A DNA stretch of 12,603 nt from positions 2,646 to 15,248 of the forward strand of contig DKAS01000055.1 in assembly GCA_002448875.1 (NCBI GenBank), given 5' to 3'. Made by a program: the position numbers and the translations under genes. Within the stretch, counting starts at the first letter, position 1, and every line of letters begins with the position of its first letter. The notes beneath the pieces are model-generated. The model made no database searches and had not been told where the DNA came from. It was given only the letters and a program-made list of their open reading frames with translations. Source of the stretch: Proteobacteria bacterium UBA6920. Lineage in GTDB: Bacteria; Pseudomonadota; Gammaproteobacteria; SG8-11. Positions 1 to 8,900 of this stretch are shown piece after piece.

Positions 1-564
1 TTTCGAGAGACCCTGTACGCACCGCTTTCGCTGGTGACCGTGGGCGCCTACCTGCAGCAGCCGCTGGCCACGCTGGGATACAAGCCGGCAGCCGACCGCG
101 ACACGGCCCAGGTAATCATCGCCTTCAATTATGGTATGTCTGAAGGCACCAATGTTTTTTACAGCGTATCGCGGCCCATGTACCAAATGACCGGCGGCGA
201 GACCCTCAGCTACCGCGAGACCAAGACCGACAGCGGCGGCACCCAGACCGTCACCACCGGCACGGTCTACATACCCCTGCAATACCATTACGTGGGCAAT
301 ACCATGGAAACGGACAGCCAGATGCTCTATACCGGCTTTTTTTCCCTGGAAACGCGCACCAAAGATGCCAGCAGCGGCAAGCTGCCGCTGTGGAAAATCA
401 CCGCCAAATGCACGTCCAGCAGCAACGATTTGCGCCTGCTGATGCCCCTGATGATGCAGGCGGCGGCGCCCTATTTCAACAGAAACACCGGCAGCGAACA
501 GCATATAATGATGTCACCCGCGCGCACCACCGCTCCCGCTGCACCCACCCCTGCGGCAAAGTGA
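1..564 (+). CDS. DUF4136-like envelope protein, 3' part only
   Basis: The frame is open from the first base and reads as coding before the first possible in-window start (GTG at 34), so the gene most likely begins upstream of the window and only its last 187 codons are seen. No signal peptide or lipobox is visible, as expected if the N-terminus is missing. The layout resembles DUF4136-type lipoproteins: an early segment ending in LATLGY, then a beta-rich stretch around QVIIAFNYG, a late strand-like segment FFSLETRTKDASSGKLPLWK (a 'sgk-W' pattern typical of that family), and a closing helix ending in APYFNRN. A low-complexity Ala/Pro/Thr tail follows. The family match is by pattern only and is tentative. 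The function is unknown; periplasmic or outer-membrane location is inferred from the family. It could equally be an unrelated hypothetical protein. Confidence 0.6.
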   Translation, partial: FRETLYAPLSLVTVGAYLQQPLATLGYKPAADRDTAQVIIAFNYGMSEGTNVFYSVSRPMYQMTGGETLSYRETKTDSGGTQTVTTGTVYIPLQYHYVGNTMETDSQMLYTGFFSLETRTKDASSGKLPLWKITAKCTSSSNDLRLLMPLMMQAAAPYFNRNTGSEQHIMMSPARTTAPAAPTPAAK

Positions 565-591
565 TTTTACAAAAGCTTACAGCCACGCACC

Positions 592-617
592 GCGCCGCCG
601 GTGGCGCCAATCTTTTT
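592..617 (+). terminator. Possible weak intrinsic terminator after the DUF4136-like gene
   Basis: A GCGCC/GGCGC stem (592-596 with 603-607, six-base loop) is followed after CAATC by five T residues (613-617). It lies 28 bases past the stop codon. The stem is short and the T run is a few bases away, so it is weak at best. The rest of the 274-base gap up to 838 shows no promoter I can defend. Confidence 0.3.
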
Positions 618-827
618 GCTAAAGAACGCCACCCCCGCCGCCGATAACCGTATGAGAGCGGAAGGATAATCGTAGGCAATAGTGCGCCGGCATCCGGGAC
701 TGCAGACACCACCGCAAAGCAGCCGCAGGCGCAAGCTCACACTCCGGTGCCATCTACCAGACTCCTTTCTCCGGAATTCACAATCTCACCCCGGACCCAG
801 GTTGCGACACCGCCGGGTGCATGACTC

Positions 828-832
828 GGGAG
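828..832 (+). promoter_or_regulatory. Ribosome binding site deciding the TPR protein start
   Basis: GGGAG with a six-base spacer to the ATG at 839. It lies downstream of the alternative ATG at 821, so it can only serve the second start. Confidence 0.65.
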
Positions 833-838
833 CTTACC

Positions 839-2059
839 ATGGCTAAACAATTCGCAATTTGCGCCCTGCTGGCCTGCACCATGGCGTCAGCCAGCGCCGC
901 CACAGACCATATGCTGGCCCTCGCCAAGATGGATAACGCGGAAAACGGCGCCGCCCAGCTCAACCAGGAAACCGCCACCGCCGCCGATTGGGAGCAGGAG
1001 ACTGTCAGTTTCGTCGAGGCTTACGAAAAACGCGACCTGGCCAGCGCCAAGATTTACGGCCAGAATGCCTTGCGCATCGCCTATCAGGTGTTCGGCGCCA
1101 GACACGTCAATACCGCCGACTCGCTCAACAAGATGGGCGTGATTTTCGAATCCGAGGGCCTGCTGGAACAGGCGCGCTTGAACTACCAGAAAGCACTGGA
1201 TATCCTGGTGGAACTGCTGGGCAAGGATCATGAAGATGTCGCCACCGCGCTCAACAACCTGGCCAATCTTTACTCCCTGCTCAAGGACTACGATCAATCC
1301 GAAAGCCTGCATCTGCGCGCGCTGGAAATTCGCGAAGGGGCCGCCGGCGAAAACCAGTATGCCGTCGGTCAGTCCGCCTACAATCTGGCCTTGCTGTACG
1401 AGAAGCAGGCGCGGTATGACGACGCCGAAATGTTTTACAAGCAGTCGATTCTCGCCTGGGAGAAAGGCCTGGGCACGATGAATCTGAATATCGCCAAGGC
1501 GGTGAACAATCTGGCCAACATCTACGCCGCCATCGGCAAAAACAGCGCCGCCGAGGAAATGCACATGCGGGCGCTGAACATCCGCTCGGCCAACCTCGGA
1601 CCCGAGCATCTGGATGTGGCGGAATCCCTGTTCAATCTCGGCGCCATCTGCACCAAACAGGAAAAATTCAACGAAGCCGGGCCATTTTTCCGTGAAGCGC
1701 TGAGCATCCTGGAAAAACGCCTGCAGCCGAACGATCCACAGCTGGCGATCGCCATGTACAGCCTGGCCAACATCTATCACATCCAGGCCAAGAACGAGGA
1801 GGCCTACAGCCAGGAGCTTCGGATGCGCGCGACCAAGACCTCCACCACCAATGTCTACTCACCCCTGGAGGAACGTCGTGCCAGCGTGTTTTCCAGCCAG
1901 CTGGCGCAGCGCCACGACTACATTGAAGGCCTGTACAACAAGGCCAAACCCCTGTATCAGAAAGCCCTGGCCATCTTCCTGCAAGCCTACGGCGAGAACC
2001 ATCCGAGCGTAAAGGTAATCGAGGAAGAATACGCGATGCTGCTGCACAACACGCCCTGA
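839..2059 (+). CDS. Secreted tetratricopeptide-repeat protein (kinesin-light-chain-type TPRs)
   Basis: The ATG at 839 is chosen over the in-frame ATG at 821 because GGGAG at 828-832 sits six bases upstream of it, and because the protein then opens with a clean signal peptide (MAKQFAICALLACTMASASA, predicted cut after residue 20). The 406-residue product has at least six consecutive repeats of about 42 residues between roughly 50 and 325. Each carries the A..LNNLA.LY...(K/G)....AE.....AL.I pattern followed by LG..H..VA, the hallmark of kinesin-light-chain/TPR_12 repeats. A non-repeat stretch (about 326-352) precedes a final degenerate repeat ending AYGENHPSV. TPR arrays are protein-binding scaffolds, so a periplasmic or exported adaptor role is inferred; the partner is unknown. 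No catalytic domain is present. The gene converges with the FGGY kinase gene, 16 bases apart, and is not part of that cluster. Confidence 0.88.
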   Translation: MAKQFAICALLACTMASASAATDHMLALAKMDNAENGAAQLNQETATAADWEQETVSFVEAYEKRDLASAKIYGQNALRIAYQVFGARHVNTADSLNKMGVIFESEGLLEQARLNYQKALDILVELLGKDHEDVATALNNLANLYSLLKDYDQSESLHLRALEIREGAAGENQYAVGQSAYNLALLYEKQARYDDAEMFYKQSILAWEKGLGTMNLNIAKAVNNLANIYAAIGKNSAAEEMHMRALNIRSANLGPEHLDVAESLFNLGAICTKQEKFNEAGPFFREALSILEKRLQPNDPQLAIAMYSLANIYHIQAKNEEAYSQELRMRATKTSTTNVYSPLEERRASVFSSQLAQRHDYIEGLYNKAKPLYQKALAIFLQAYGENHPSVKVIEEEYAMLLHNTP

Positions 2060-2075
2060 TGGGCGAATCGTACCG

Positions 2076-3518
2076 CTAACCGGGCATGTGCTCGCGCCAG
2101 CGCAGGTAGCGCCGAATCAGCGCCGCATTTTCCCGCGGCGCAAATACCGCAGGCGCATCATCCACCCGCCAGACACCGTACTGTCTGGCCAGCAGCCACG
2201 CCACCCCCATGGCGGTCGCCTCCACCTGACGCGGCCGACGCACCGCCAGCCCAGTCAAATCGGCCAGCCGCTGACACAAGGCGTCGTTCAATGCCAGCCC
2301 ACCAGTCACCACCAGATAGGCAGGAGCAGGCGCATAGCCGGCCATTTCATCCAGGTTGGCGCGCAATAGAAACAAAATGCTTTCCGCCACCGCCACCAGC
2401 CGCGCCTGCGCCGAACCTTCACCGACGAAGCCCGAAGGGAAATGCGCCTGCCAGAACGGCGATCCCAGACCGGAAACGCCGTTGAGAAACAAAGGTGGAT
2501 CCGCGCACTGGTCCATCCATGCGGCCAGTTGCCGTTCGGCCACGTCGGCGGCAATCCCCAGCTCCCGTTCCAACTGCACCAGCGCGCAACCGGCGCCGTT
2601 GACCGTGCCCTCCAGGGTGTACCAGGTATGCTGCGCGTCGCGCAGGGCAATGCCCGTCAACAGGCGGGGAGCGTACACCGGAACATCGCGCAACAGGCGT
2701 TGCACGAAGGCGCCGGTGCCCATATTGATATAGGCCGCCTGCGCATCCGGCATGCCGTAGGCGAACAAGGCCGCCGGTTGATCACCGGTAAGCAGGCGCA
2801 TTGGCACTGCCGCATCACCCAGCGCCAGATCGCCGAAAGCATATGCATTGGCCACACCGCGCGGCAGCGCGTCGCGCTGCACACCGAACAGGGCAAGCAA
2901 ATCCTCGTCCCAGTCCATTTGCCGCAGGTTCCACAACAGGGTACGCGAGGCGTTAACCGCGTCCACCAGCAAGGGCCGGTCCCGCAGCAGCCTGAACAAT
3001 AGATAGGAGGCCAGCGGCCCCCAGGCCAGGGAGCCGGCACACCGCGCCTGGGCGACCTGCGGCAGATGTTCCTCGCACCAGCGCAGTTTACTGACGCCGT
3101 AGTGCGCTGTCAGGTGCAGACCGGTGCGCTGGTGCACCATGGCATCGCTGGCGGTAAAGGACTCAATCCAGGCGGCATTGCGCCGGTCCTGCCAGCTGAG
3201 TACCGGACTCAAAGCCGCGCCGCTGCGCCTGTCCCAGCAGATGATGCTGGAACGCTGGGTCGCCAGACCAGCGGCAACGACGCGGACGGGATGGCCGCGG
3301 AGATAGGCCGCCAGCTCAGCTAAACAATGGGTGAAAGACGCAACCAGCTCCTCGCCGTCATGCTCCACCTGGTCCGGCGCCGGCTGCCGGGTGGCGATGG
3401 AACAATGGCATTCGTGCAACAGGCCGCCATCCACCGCCAGCAGCAGCGTCCGGCTCGATTGCCCGCCCTGGTCCAGAGCGAGCACCGCGGGCTGCGCACC
3501 GCCTGCGGTCGCGCTCAT
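2076..3518 (-). CDS. Glycerol-kinase-like FGGY-family carbohydrate kinase
   Basis: This is a 480-residue FGGY kinase that follows the glycerol kinase plan throughout. It has an N-terminal phosphate loop (LDQGGQSSR, residues 15-23; GlpK has DQGTTSSR), VEHDGEE (51-57), WQDRR (109-113), the NASRTLLWN segment (189-197), the catalytic-base motif GDQPAAL (Asp246), MGTGAF (266-271), VSGLGSPFW (348-356) and C-terminal VTGGLALND plus VEATAMGVA. Members phosphorylate a sugar or polyol with ATP in the cytoplasm. Compared with my recollection of E. coli GlpK, the substrate residues Arg83, Trp103, Tyr135, Asp245, Gln246 and Phe270 are all kept, but Glu84 is replaced by Ser90 (QRSS for QRET), so glycerol may not be the true substrate. 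Its ATG shares one base with the stop codon of the upstream gene (TGATG), which points to translational coupling; GGGA lies a few bases before it. I therefore withhold the name glpK. Confidence 0.88.
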   Translation of the reverse strand: MSATAGGAQPAVLALDQGGQSSRTLLLAVDGGLLHECHCSIATRQPAPDQVEHDGEELVASFTHCLAELAAYLRGHPVRVVAAGLATQRSSIICWDRRSGAALSPVLSWQDRRNAAWIESFTASDAMVHQRTGLHLTAHYGVSKLRWCEEHLPQVAQARCAGSLAWGPLASYLLFRLLRDRPLLVDAVNASRTLLWNLRQMDWDEDLLALFGVQRDALPRGVANAYAFGDLALGDAAVPMRLLTGDQPAALFAYGMPDAQAAYINMGTGAFVQRLLRDVPVYAPRLLTGIALRDAQHTWYTLEGTVNGAGCALVQLERELGIAADVAERQLAAWMDQCADPPLFLNGVSGLGSPFWQAHFPSGFVGEGSAQARLVAVAESILFLLRANLDEMAGYAPAPAYLVVTGGLALNDALCQRLADLTGLAVRRPRQVEATAMGVAWLLARQYGVWRVDDAPAVFAPRENAALIRRYLRWREHMPG

Positions 3519-5440
3519 CAGCGTCCCAGCTTGTCCTGCATTTCGTCCTTGAGCTTCTTTTTTTGCTGGCGCATCGTATCCTTGGCCCCCTGTTTTTCGT
3601 CCTGCGTTTTCTGCCGCAACTTGTCGCCCGCCGCATCGGCCTTGGCTTTGTAGGATTGCTCCAGTTCACGATAACGAGCTGCCACCTGATCGCGCATGCC
3701 TTGCAGTTCCTGCACTTGATGTTCGCTGGTTCTGGCCAGTTCCTCGAATTTTGCCAGCTGCTCCCGCACCTGCGCCATAGGCTGTTCGATACGCTGATCC
3801 AGCTGCGCCTTGATCTTCTGCCGCAGTTCCTGACCGGCTTTTGCGACCTGATCACCGATGGCTTTGCGCAGCAGCTCATCGAGATCGGATTTGACGCTGA
3901 GACCGAAGTCTCCGACTGTGCCGCTGAGGGTGATCTGGGTGGCGAAAGCATTGACACCTGCCAGCGCCGCGGCCATCGCCTCGGCGATGCGCCCCGGTTG
4001 CGACTTGAACGGCACGACGAAATCCGCGTCACGAAATGCCACGTTCATTTTGCTGCCGATATTGTTCCCTACCAGTTCGACATTGCTTTCCAGATCCATT
4101 TCCACCTTGGCCAGACGCAAGGGGAACTGATCTGACTTCAACACGCCGATATCCCGGGCGGTGATGCTGCGCGCCTTGATGCTGACCGAATCGGTCGAAT
4201 GGCGGGCGTCGACATGATTCAAGGTGCCGACGATCTCGATATCCTTCACCCCCTGCATTTCCTTGGAGAAGAAATTAAAGGTCAGGGGGTGACCGAGCAC
4301 GCTCTGATCGGAGGAAAGATTGCGCACCTCACCGCTGATCTTGCCGATCTGCAGTTCCATGGACACACTGGCGCGGTGCACAAGAAAATCCGGCACGCTG
4401 CCGCGCTCGGGAAACCTCACGTCCACCCCCCGGGAACGTCGCGGCGAGGGCGCGGATTCACTGTCGCTGTTTTCGAACCGCTCGAAGATCGGCATCAATT
4501 TCACATACCAGGCCAGCGCCTGCGACACCCAGTCCCGCACTTTGGCGCCGAACAGCAGGTCGCTGATATTGGCCAGCCCGGCGGCGGACAGGGAATACTT
4601 GGCCTGCAGGCGATCCAGGTCCTGCTGCGGCAGGGCCGCGAACTGCTGCAGGGACAGCCGCAGGTTTTCCACCATGGCCCGCAGATCACGCCAGGCGGCA
4701 TCGACATTGTCGATGTCGGCGCTGATTTCGCCGCGCAGCTTGTCGGCGTCGTCCATCAACTTCTGTAATTGCTGCGCATCCTGCAGCGCATTGCCGCTGC
4801 TGTTGAACTTCAACTGCGCCAGCGCACCACGATAGTGTTCCAGCTTATGTCCATTGGGCAGGCTGGCAACCTTGCTACTCCATACATCTTCATCCTGCTT
4901 CAGTTCCGCGCGCACCCGGTTGAGATGCTGCACCGACTGCAATTCTTCACGACCGAAAATATCCGCCACATCTATCTGCTGCAGCACCGGAAAATCGAGC
5001 TTGCCATTGTCCTTGCCGGCCGCCGCCTGCGGCGTTTCCACCGGCGGCGTCTCGCGCAGAATAGCGCCGGACTGCTGGCGCGGCGTCTTGACCCGCAGAC
5101 GCTTCATCTGCATTTCATGAATCACGGTGCGCATCTGCAGCAATTGCGCGGTATCCAGGAAAAAATCGATGTCATCGATTTCGAAAGCGTTGATCATCGG
5201 CGCATCCGGGTCCGTGACCTGCAGGCCGTGCAGGTGGAAACCCAGCGGCGACAGCGACAAATCCACCTGCCCGACCTCGACCCTGGCGCCGACCATGGCG
5301 GTGCCGGTATATTCGATGGCGCTTTTTACCAGAGCACTTGCAAACACCATGGTGCCCAGCAGCAGGGCACCGACAACGAGAAGGAAGCCGAGCAGGCCCG
5401 GCCAGCGCACTACCCTGTTTATCGCCGCCATGCTAGACAT
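3518..5440 (-). CDS. TIGR03545-like membrane-anchored coiled-coil protein, AsmA-like N-terminus
   Basis: The product is 640 residues. One N-terminal membrane segment (about 13-38) is followed by a large, presumably periplasmic region. Residues 50-120 look like the start of AsmA/DUF748-type proteins: VEVGQVDLSLSPLGFHLHGL, then DPDAPMINAFEIDDIDF and a leucine-rich turn. Residues about 165-290 are strongly helical and Gln/Asp/Leu-rich, probably coiled coil. Residues 350-520 are beta-rich (for example VEMDLESNVELVGNNIG and TQITLSGTVGDFGLSVKSD). A charged Lys/Gln/Glu/Asp coiled coil fills 520-640. The match to TIGR03545, an uncharacterised family normally encoded beside TIGR03546, rests on remembered features plus the exact gene partnership seen here. 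The ATG at 5440 overlaps the upstream gene by eight bases and fits the spacing better than the ATG nine bases later. Function is unknown; an AsmA-like role in envelope lipid handling is inference only. Confidence 0.8.
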   Translation of the reverse strand: MSSMAAINRVVRWPGLLGFLLVVGALLLGTMVFASALVKSAIEYTGTAMVGARVEVGQVDLSLSPLGFHLHGLQVTDPDAPMINAFEIDDIDFFLDTAQLLQMRTVIHEMQMKRLRVKTPRQQSGAILRETPPVETPQAAAGKDNGKLDFPVLQQIDVADIFGREELQSVQHLNRVRAELKQDEDVWSSKVASLPNGHKLEHYRGALAQLKFNSSGNALQDAQQLQKLMDDADKLRGEISADIDNVDAAWRDLRAMVENLRLSLQQFAALPQQDLDRLQAKYSLSAAGLANISDLLFGAKVRDWVSQALAWYVKLMPIFERFENSDSESAPSPRRSRGVDVRFPERGSVPDFLVHRASVSMELQIGKISGEVRNLSSDQSVLGHPLTFNFFSKEMQGVKDIEIVGTLNHVDARHSTDSVSIKARSITARDIGVLKSDQFPLRLAKVEMDLESNVELVGNNIGSKMNVAFRDADFVVPFKSQPGRIAEAMAAALAGVNAFATQITLSGTVGDFGLSVKSDLDELLRKAIGDQVAKAGQELRQKIKAQLDQRIEQPMAQVREQLAKFEELARTSEHQVQELQGMRDQVAARYRELEQSYKAKADAAGDKLRQKTQDEKQGAKDTMRQQKKKLKDEMQDKLGR

Positions 5441-5951
5441 TGCGCAAATCCCGCAGACTCTGATAACGCCTGAACCATTTCGACGCCTTGATCATCTCTA
5501 CCACGCGCAGCCGGCGCAGCCGCGCCAGAATCTGCTCGCGGTAGCGGCGAATCAGCAGGTCGGCCAGAAACAGCACCGGAAAAAACAGCAGCAGCGACAC
5601 AACGACGCTGCCCATGACAATGCTGTTATTGAAGCGTGTCATGCGCCAGAAAGCGGAATTGTACCAGTCGACCCACAACCACTGCAGGTCGGCGTGCTTG
5701 AGCAAGAATATACCCAGCTTGTGAAACAGCGGATCGAACAGGTAGCCGACTGGGGAAAACAATGCCAGACCGATAAAAAACGCCGACAGATTGACCCGCA
5801 ACACCAGGATCAGGAGCAACACCAGAAGATTGTGCGCACTGAACAGCGGCGTCAGGCCGGCAACCATAGCGAAGGCGAACGCCATCGCCAACTGCACCGG
5901 CTCACGCTCCGAATTGAGCACTTTGATGAACTTGAGAACGTAATCAATCAC
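5433..5951 (-). CDS. TIGR03546/DUF2062-like small integral membrane protein
   Basis: The product is 172 residues and strongly hydrophobic. Membrane segments lie at about 20-38, 40-56, 57-75 and 110-135, followed by a basic cytoplasmic-type tail rich in Arg (RRYREQILARLRRLR). The first hydrophobic block, AFAFAMVAGLTPLFSAHNLL followed by LRVNLSAFF, has the small-residue/Gly-Pro/Asn pattern of DUF2062 proteins. TIGR03546 is an uncharacterised family found next to TIGR03545, which is the gene directly downstream here. The start is a GTG at 5951, 15 bases past the putA stop, with GGAG about ten bases upstream; no better ATG exists near the N-terminus. The start of the TIGR03545-like gene overlaps its end by eight bases. 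The two products probably act together in the inner membrane; the biochemical role is unknown. Confidence 0.8.
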   Translation of the reverse strand: MIDYVLKFIKVLNSEREPVQLAMAFAFAMVAGLTPLFSAHNLLVLLLILVLRVNLSAFFIGLALFSPVGYLFDPLFHKLGIFLLKHADLQWLWVDWYNSAFWRMTRFNNSIVMGSVVVSLLLFFPVLFLADLLIRRYREQILARLRRLRVVEMIKASKWFRRYQSLRDLRNV

Positions 5952-5966
5952 CCGGCGCTACTCCGT

Positions 5967-8900
5967 CTATTCCCGCAAGGAAACCAGCATCGCGTTACCG
6001 CCCGACGCCGCGATATTGTTGCTGACCGCGCGTTCCACCATGAAACGCGACAGATAATTCGGCCCTCCGGCTTTGAAACCCGTACCCGAGAGACCTTCGC
6101 CGCCGAACGGTTGAACACCGACGACGGCGCCAATCATATTGCGATTGACATAGATGTTGCCTACCCGCGCCGTTTGCGTGATCTCCTCGACGACGCGGGA
6201 AATGCGGCTTTGAATTCCCAAGGTAAGACCATACCCAATATTATTGATTGACTCCACCAGCTGTTTCATTTGGTTTTGCTTAAAACGCGCCACATGCAAT
6301 ACGGGCCCGAACACCTCCTCCTTCAGCCAGGAAATGTCTGGTATTTCAACGATGGCGGGCGCCACGTAGTTGCCTGCGGGCAAGTCCGCGGCAAGGCTGC
6401 CGCGAAATAAAACGCGGGCGCCCGCCGGCAGCCTTGCCAGGTAATCGCCGATGGCGCGCTGCGCCTGCGCGTCGATTACCGGCCCGCTGTCGCTGCACAA
6501 CAGCCGGGGATCACCCACGCGCCACTGGGCGGCGGCGCCAACCAGCATGGCGATGACCCGCTCGGCGATATCTTCCTGCACCAGGAGGATGCGCAAGGCT
6601 GAGCAACGTTGTCCGGCGCTGTTGAATGCCGAGCGCAGGGCGTCGCTGACCACCTGCTCGGCCAGGGCGGAACTGTCGGCGATCATCGCGTTGATGCCAC
6701 CGGTTTCGGCGATCAGGGGCAGGATGGCGCCGTCGCGCCCGGCCAGCACCGCCTGGATCTGGCGGGCACTGGCATAAGAACCGGTGAAAGCCACGCCGGC
6801 AAGATGCTCGTCCAGCAGCACGCTCTGCCCCAGCGCCGAACTGGACGCCGGCAGAAAATGCAATACGTCCTCCGGCACGCCGGCCGTGTAAAACAGCGAA
6901 CAAACCCGCGCCGCGCACAGGGGCGTGGCCGCCGCCGGCTTGGCCACCACGCAGTTGCCGGTGACCAGCGCCGCCGCCACCTGACCGCAGAACAGCGCAA
7001 TGGGAAAATTCCAGGGGCTGATGCAATAAAACACTCCGCGCCCCCGATACCGCAATTGATTGCTTTCTCCGGTGGGACCGGTCAGCGACAGTGGCACCGA
7101 CCAGCGGCTGCGCATCTCCTCGGCATAGTAACGGCAGAAATCCACGGCTTCGCGCACTTCAGCCAGGGCATCGGGCAGACAGCGTCCGGCCTCGACCATG
7201 CACAGATAGGCCAGATCGGCGCAGTGCCGTTCCAGCAGATCGGCGGCGCGCAACAGGATGGCAGCCCGCTGCTCCGCCGGCTGGGCACTCCAGCCGGCAA
7301 CGGCCCGCGCCGCCGCCGCCATCGCGCTGCGGGCCTGCGCCGGCGTCGCTTCCACTACGGTGCCGATTTCGCAGGCGTGATCGACCGGACTGTAACGCGG
7401 TTGCTGATGATCGAGAAAAAACTTACCGTTGATTACCGGCGCCGCCAGCCAGGCTCGCTCCGCCGCCTCCTGCAGCTGCGCGCGCAATTGCGCCTGCAGC
7501 AGCGGATCGGCCAGATTACTGCCCGCGGAATTGCGCCGCTGTGGCCCATACAGCGCTGGTGGCGACGGAATGCCGGGATGCGGTTTGTCGAACAGTTTTT
7601 CCACCCGCTGCACCGGATCAGCGATCAAGGTGTCCACGGCCACCGACGGATCCTCGATGCGATGCACGAACGAGGTATTGGCGCCGTTTTCCAGCAGCCG
7701 CCGCACCAGGTAAGGCAATAAGTCCTCATGGCTGCCGATGGGCGCGTAAACGCGGCAACGCGCAGCGTAAGGCTCGGATCGCACCTGTTGAAAGAGCATC
7801 TCCCCCATGCCGTGCAGGCGCTGAAATTCGAAATCGGTGCCACCACCGGTCATCTCCAGGATATAAGCCACGGTATGCGCGTTGTGGGTGGCGAACTGGG
7901 GATAAAAGTGCTGGCGCTGAGCCCAGACATAGCGGGCACAGGCCAGATAGGAAACATCGGTGGAGGCCTTGCGGGTGAACACCGGATAGGCGGCCAGCCC
8001 CTGTTCCTGGGCACGCTTGATCTCCGCGTCCCAGTAAGCGCCCTTTACCAGACGCAGGGGAATGCGCCGCCCATGGCGCGCGCTCAAATCCGCCAGCCAG
8101 TGCAGCACCGGCAGCGCTCGTTTCTGGTAGGTTTGCACGGCGATACCCAGCCCTTCCCAGCCGGCCAGGCGCGCATCGCCGAACACCTGGGCGAACACAT
8201 CCAAGGACAGCTCGAGGCGATCGGCTTCCTCGGCATCCAGGGTCAAACCGATATTGGCGGCGCGCGCCGCCAGGGCCAGCGACAGCACGCTGGCGGGCAA
8301 CTCCGCCATTACCCGCGCCGCCTGCGTATACTCATAGCGCGGGTGCAGAGCGGAAAGCTTGACCGAAATCCCCGGCGCCGCCGTTACCTCGGGTGCGCGC
8401 CCGAGGGAGCGCTGTAGAAATTCGATGGCATCATGATAAGCCCGCAAATACCGGGCGGCGTCTTCCGCGGTATGGGCCGCCTCTCCCAGCATGTCGAAGG
8501 AATGCAGCAATAGTTTGTGCGCTTGCTGTCCAGCACGCCGCCAGCCCTCGGCGATATTGCGCCCCATGACGAACTGATGCGCCATGATATGCATGGCCTG
8601 CTTGATTGCCGAGCGAATCACCGGTTCGCTGCTGCGTGCCAGCAGACCAGCTAAAATCGCCCCGGCATTGGCCAGCGGCAGCTCCTCCTGGCGTAACAAA
8701 CGCCCGCTGAGCATCAAACCCCAGGTGGACGCATTGACCAGCAGGGAATCACTGTGCCCCAGATGCGCCGCCCAGTTACCGCCGCCGAGCTTGTCCTGAA
8801 TCAGCTGATCGGCCGTGGCGGCATCGGGGATGCGCAACAGCGCTTCCGCCAGGCACATCAGCACCACCCCTTCGGGAGTAGACAAATCGTACTCCTGGAC

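Noticed and set aside
34..564. Complete gene starting at GTG 34
   Set aside because: The frame is open and coding-like to base 1, no ribosome binding site precedes the GTG, and no signal sequence follows it; a gene cut by the window edge is more likely.
643..670. GATAAT (665-670) as a promoter for the TPR gene
   Set aside because: No acceptable -35 element lies 16-18 bases upstream, and it would leave a long leader of about 165 bases.
887..1780. Long 297-codon open frame on the minus strand opposite the TPR gene
   Set aside because: It is the shadow of GC-rich repeat codons, has no ribosome binding site or recognisable domain, and lies wholly inside a confident gene.
2052..2065. CGCCC-TGAT-GGGCG hairpin at the end of the TPR gene
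   Set aside because: The stem is only five pairs and no T run follows on either strand, so I do not call it a terminator even though it lies between convergent genes.
5127..6251. 374-codon plus-strand frame across the putA/TIGR03546 junction
   Set aside because: It spans three confident minus-strand genes, with shadow-type composition and no start signal.
6609..7721. 370-codon plus-strand frame inside putA
   Set aside because: It is antisense to the well-conserved dehydrogenase domain and has Gln/Arg/His-rich shadow composition with no family features.
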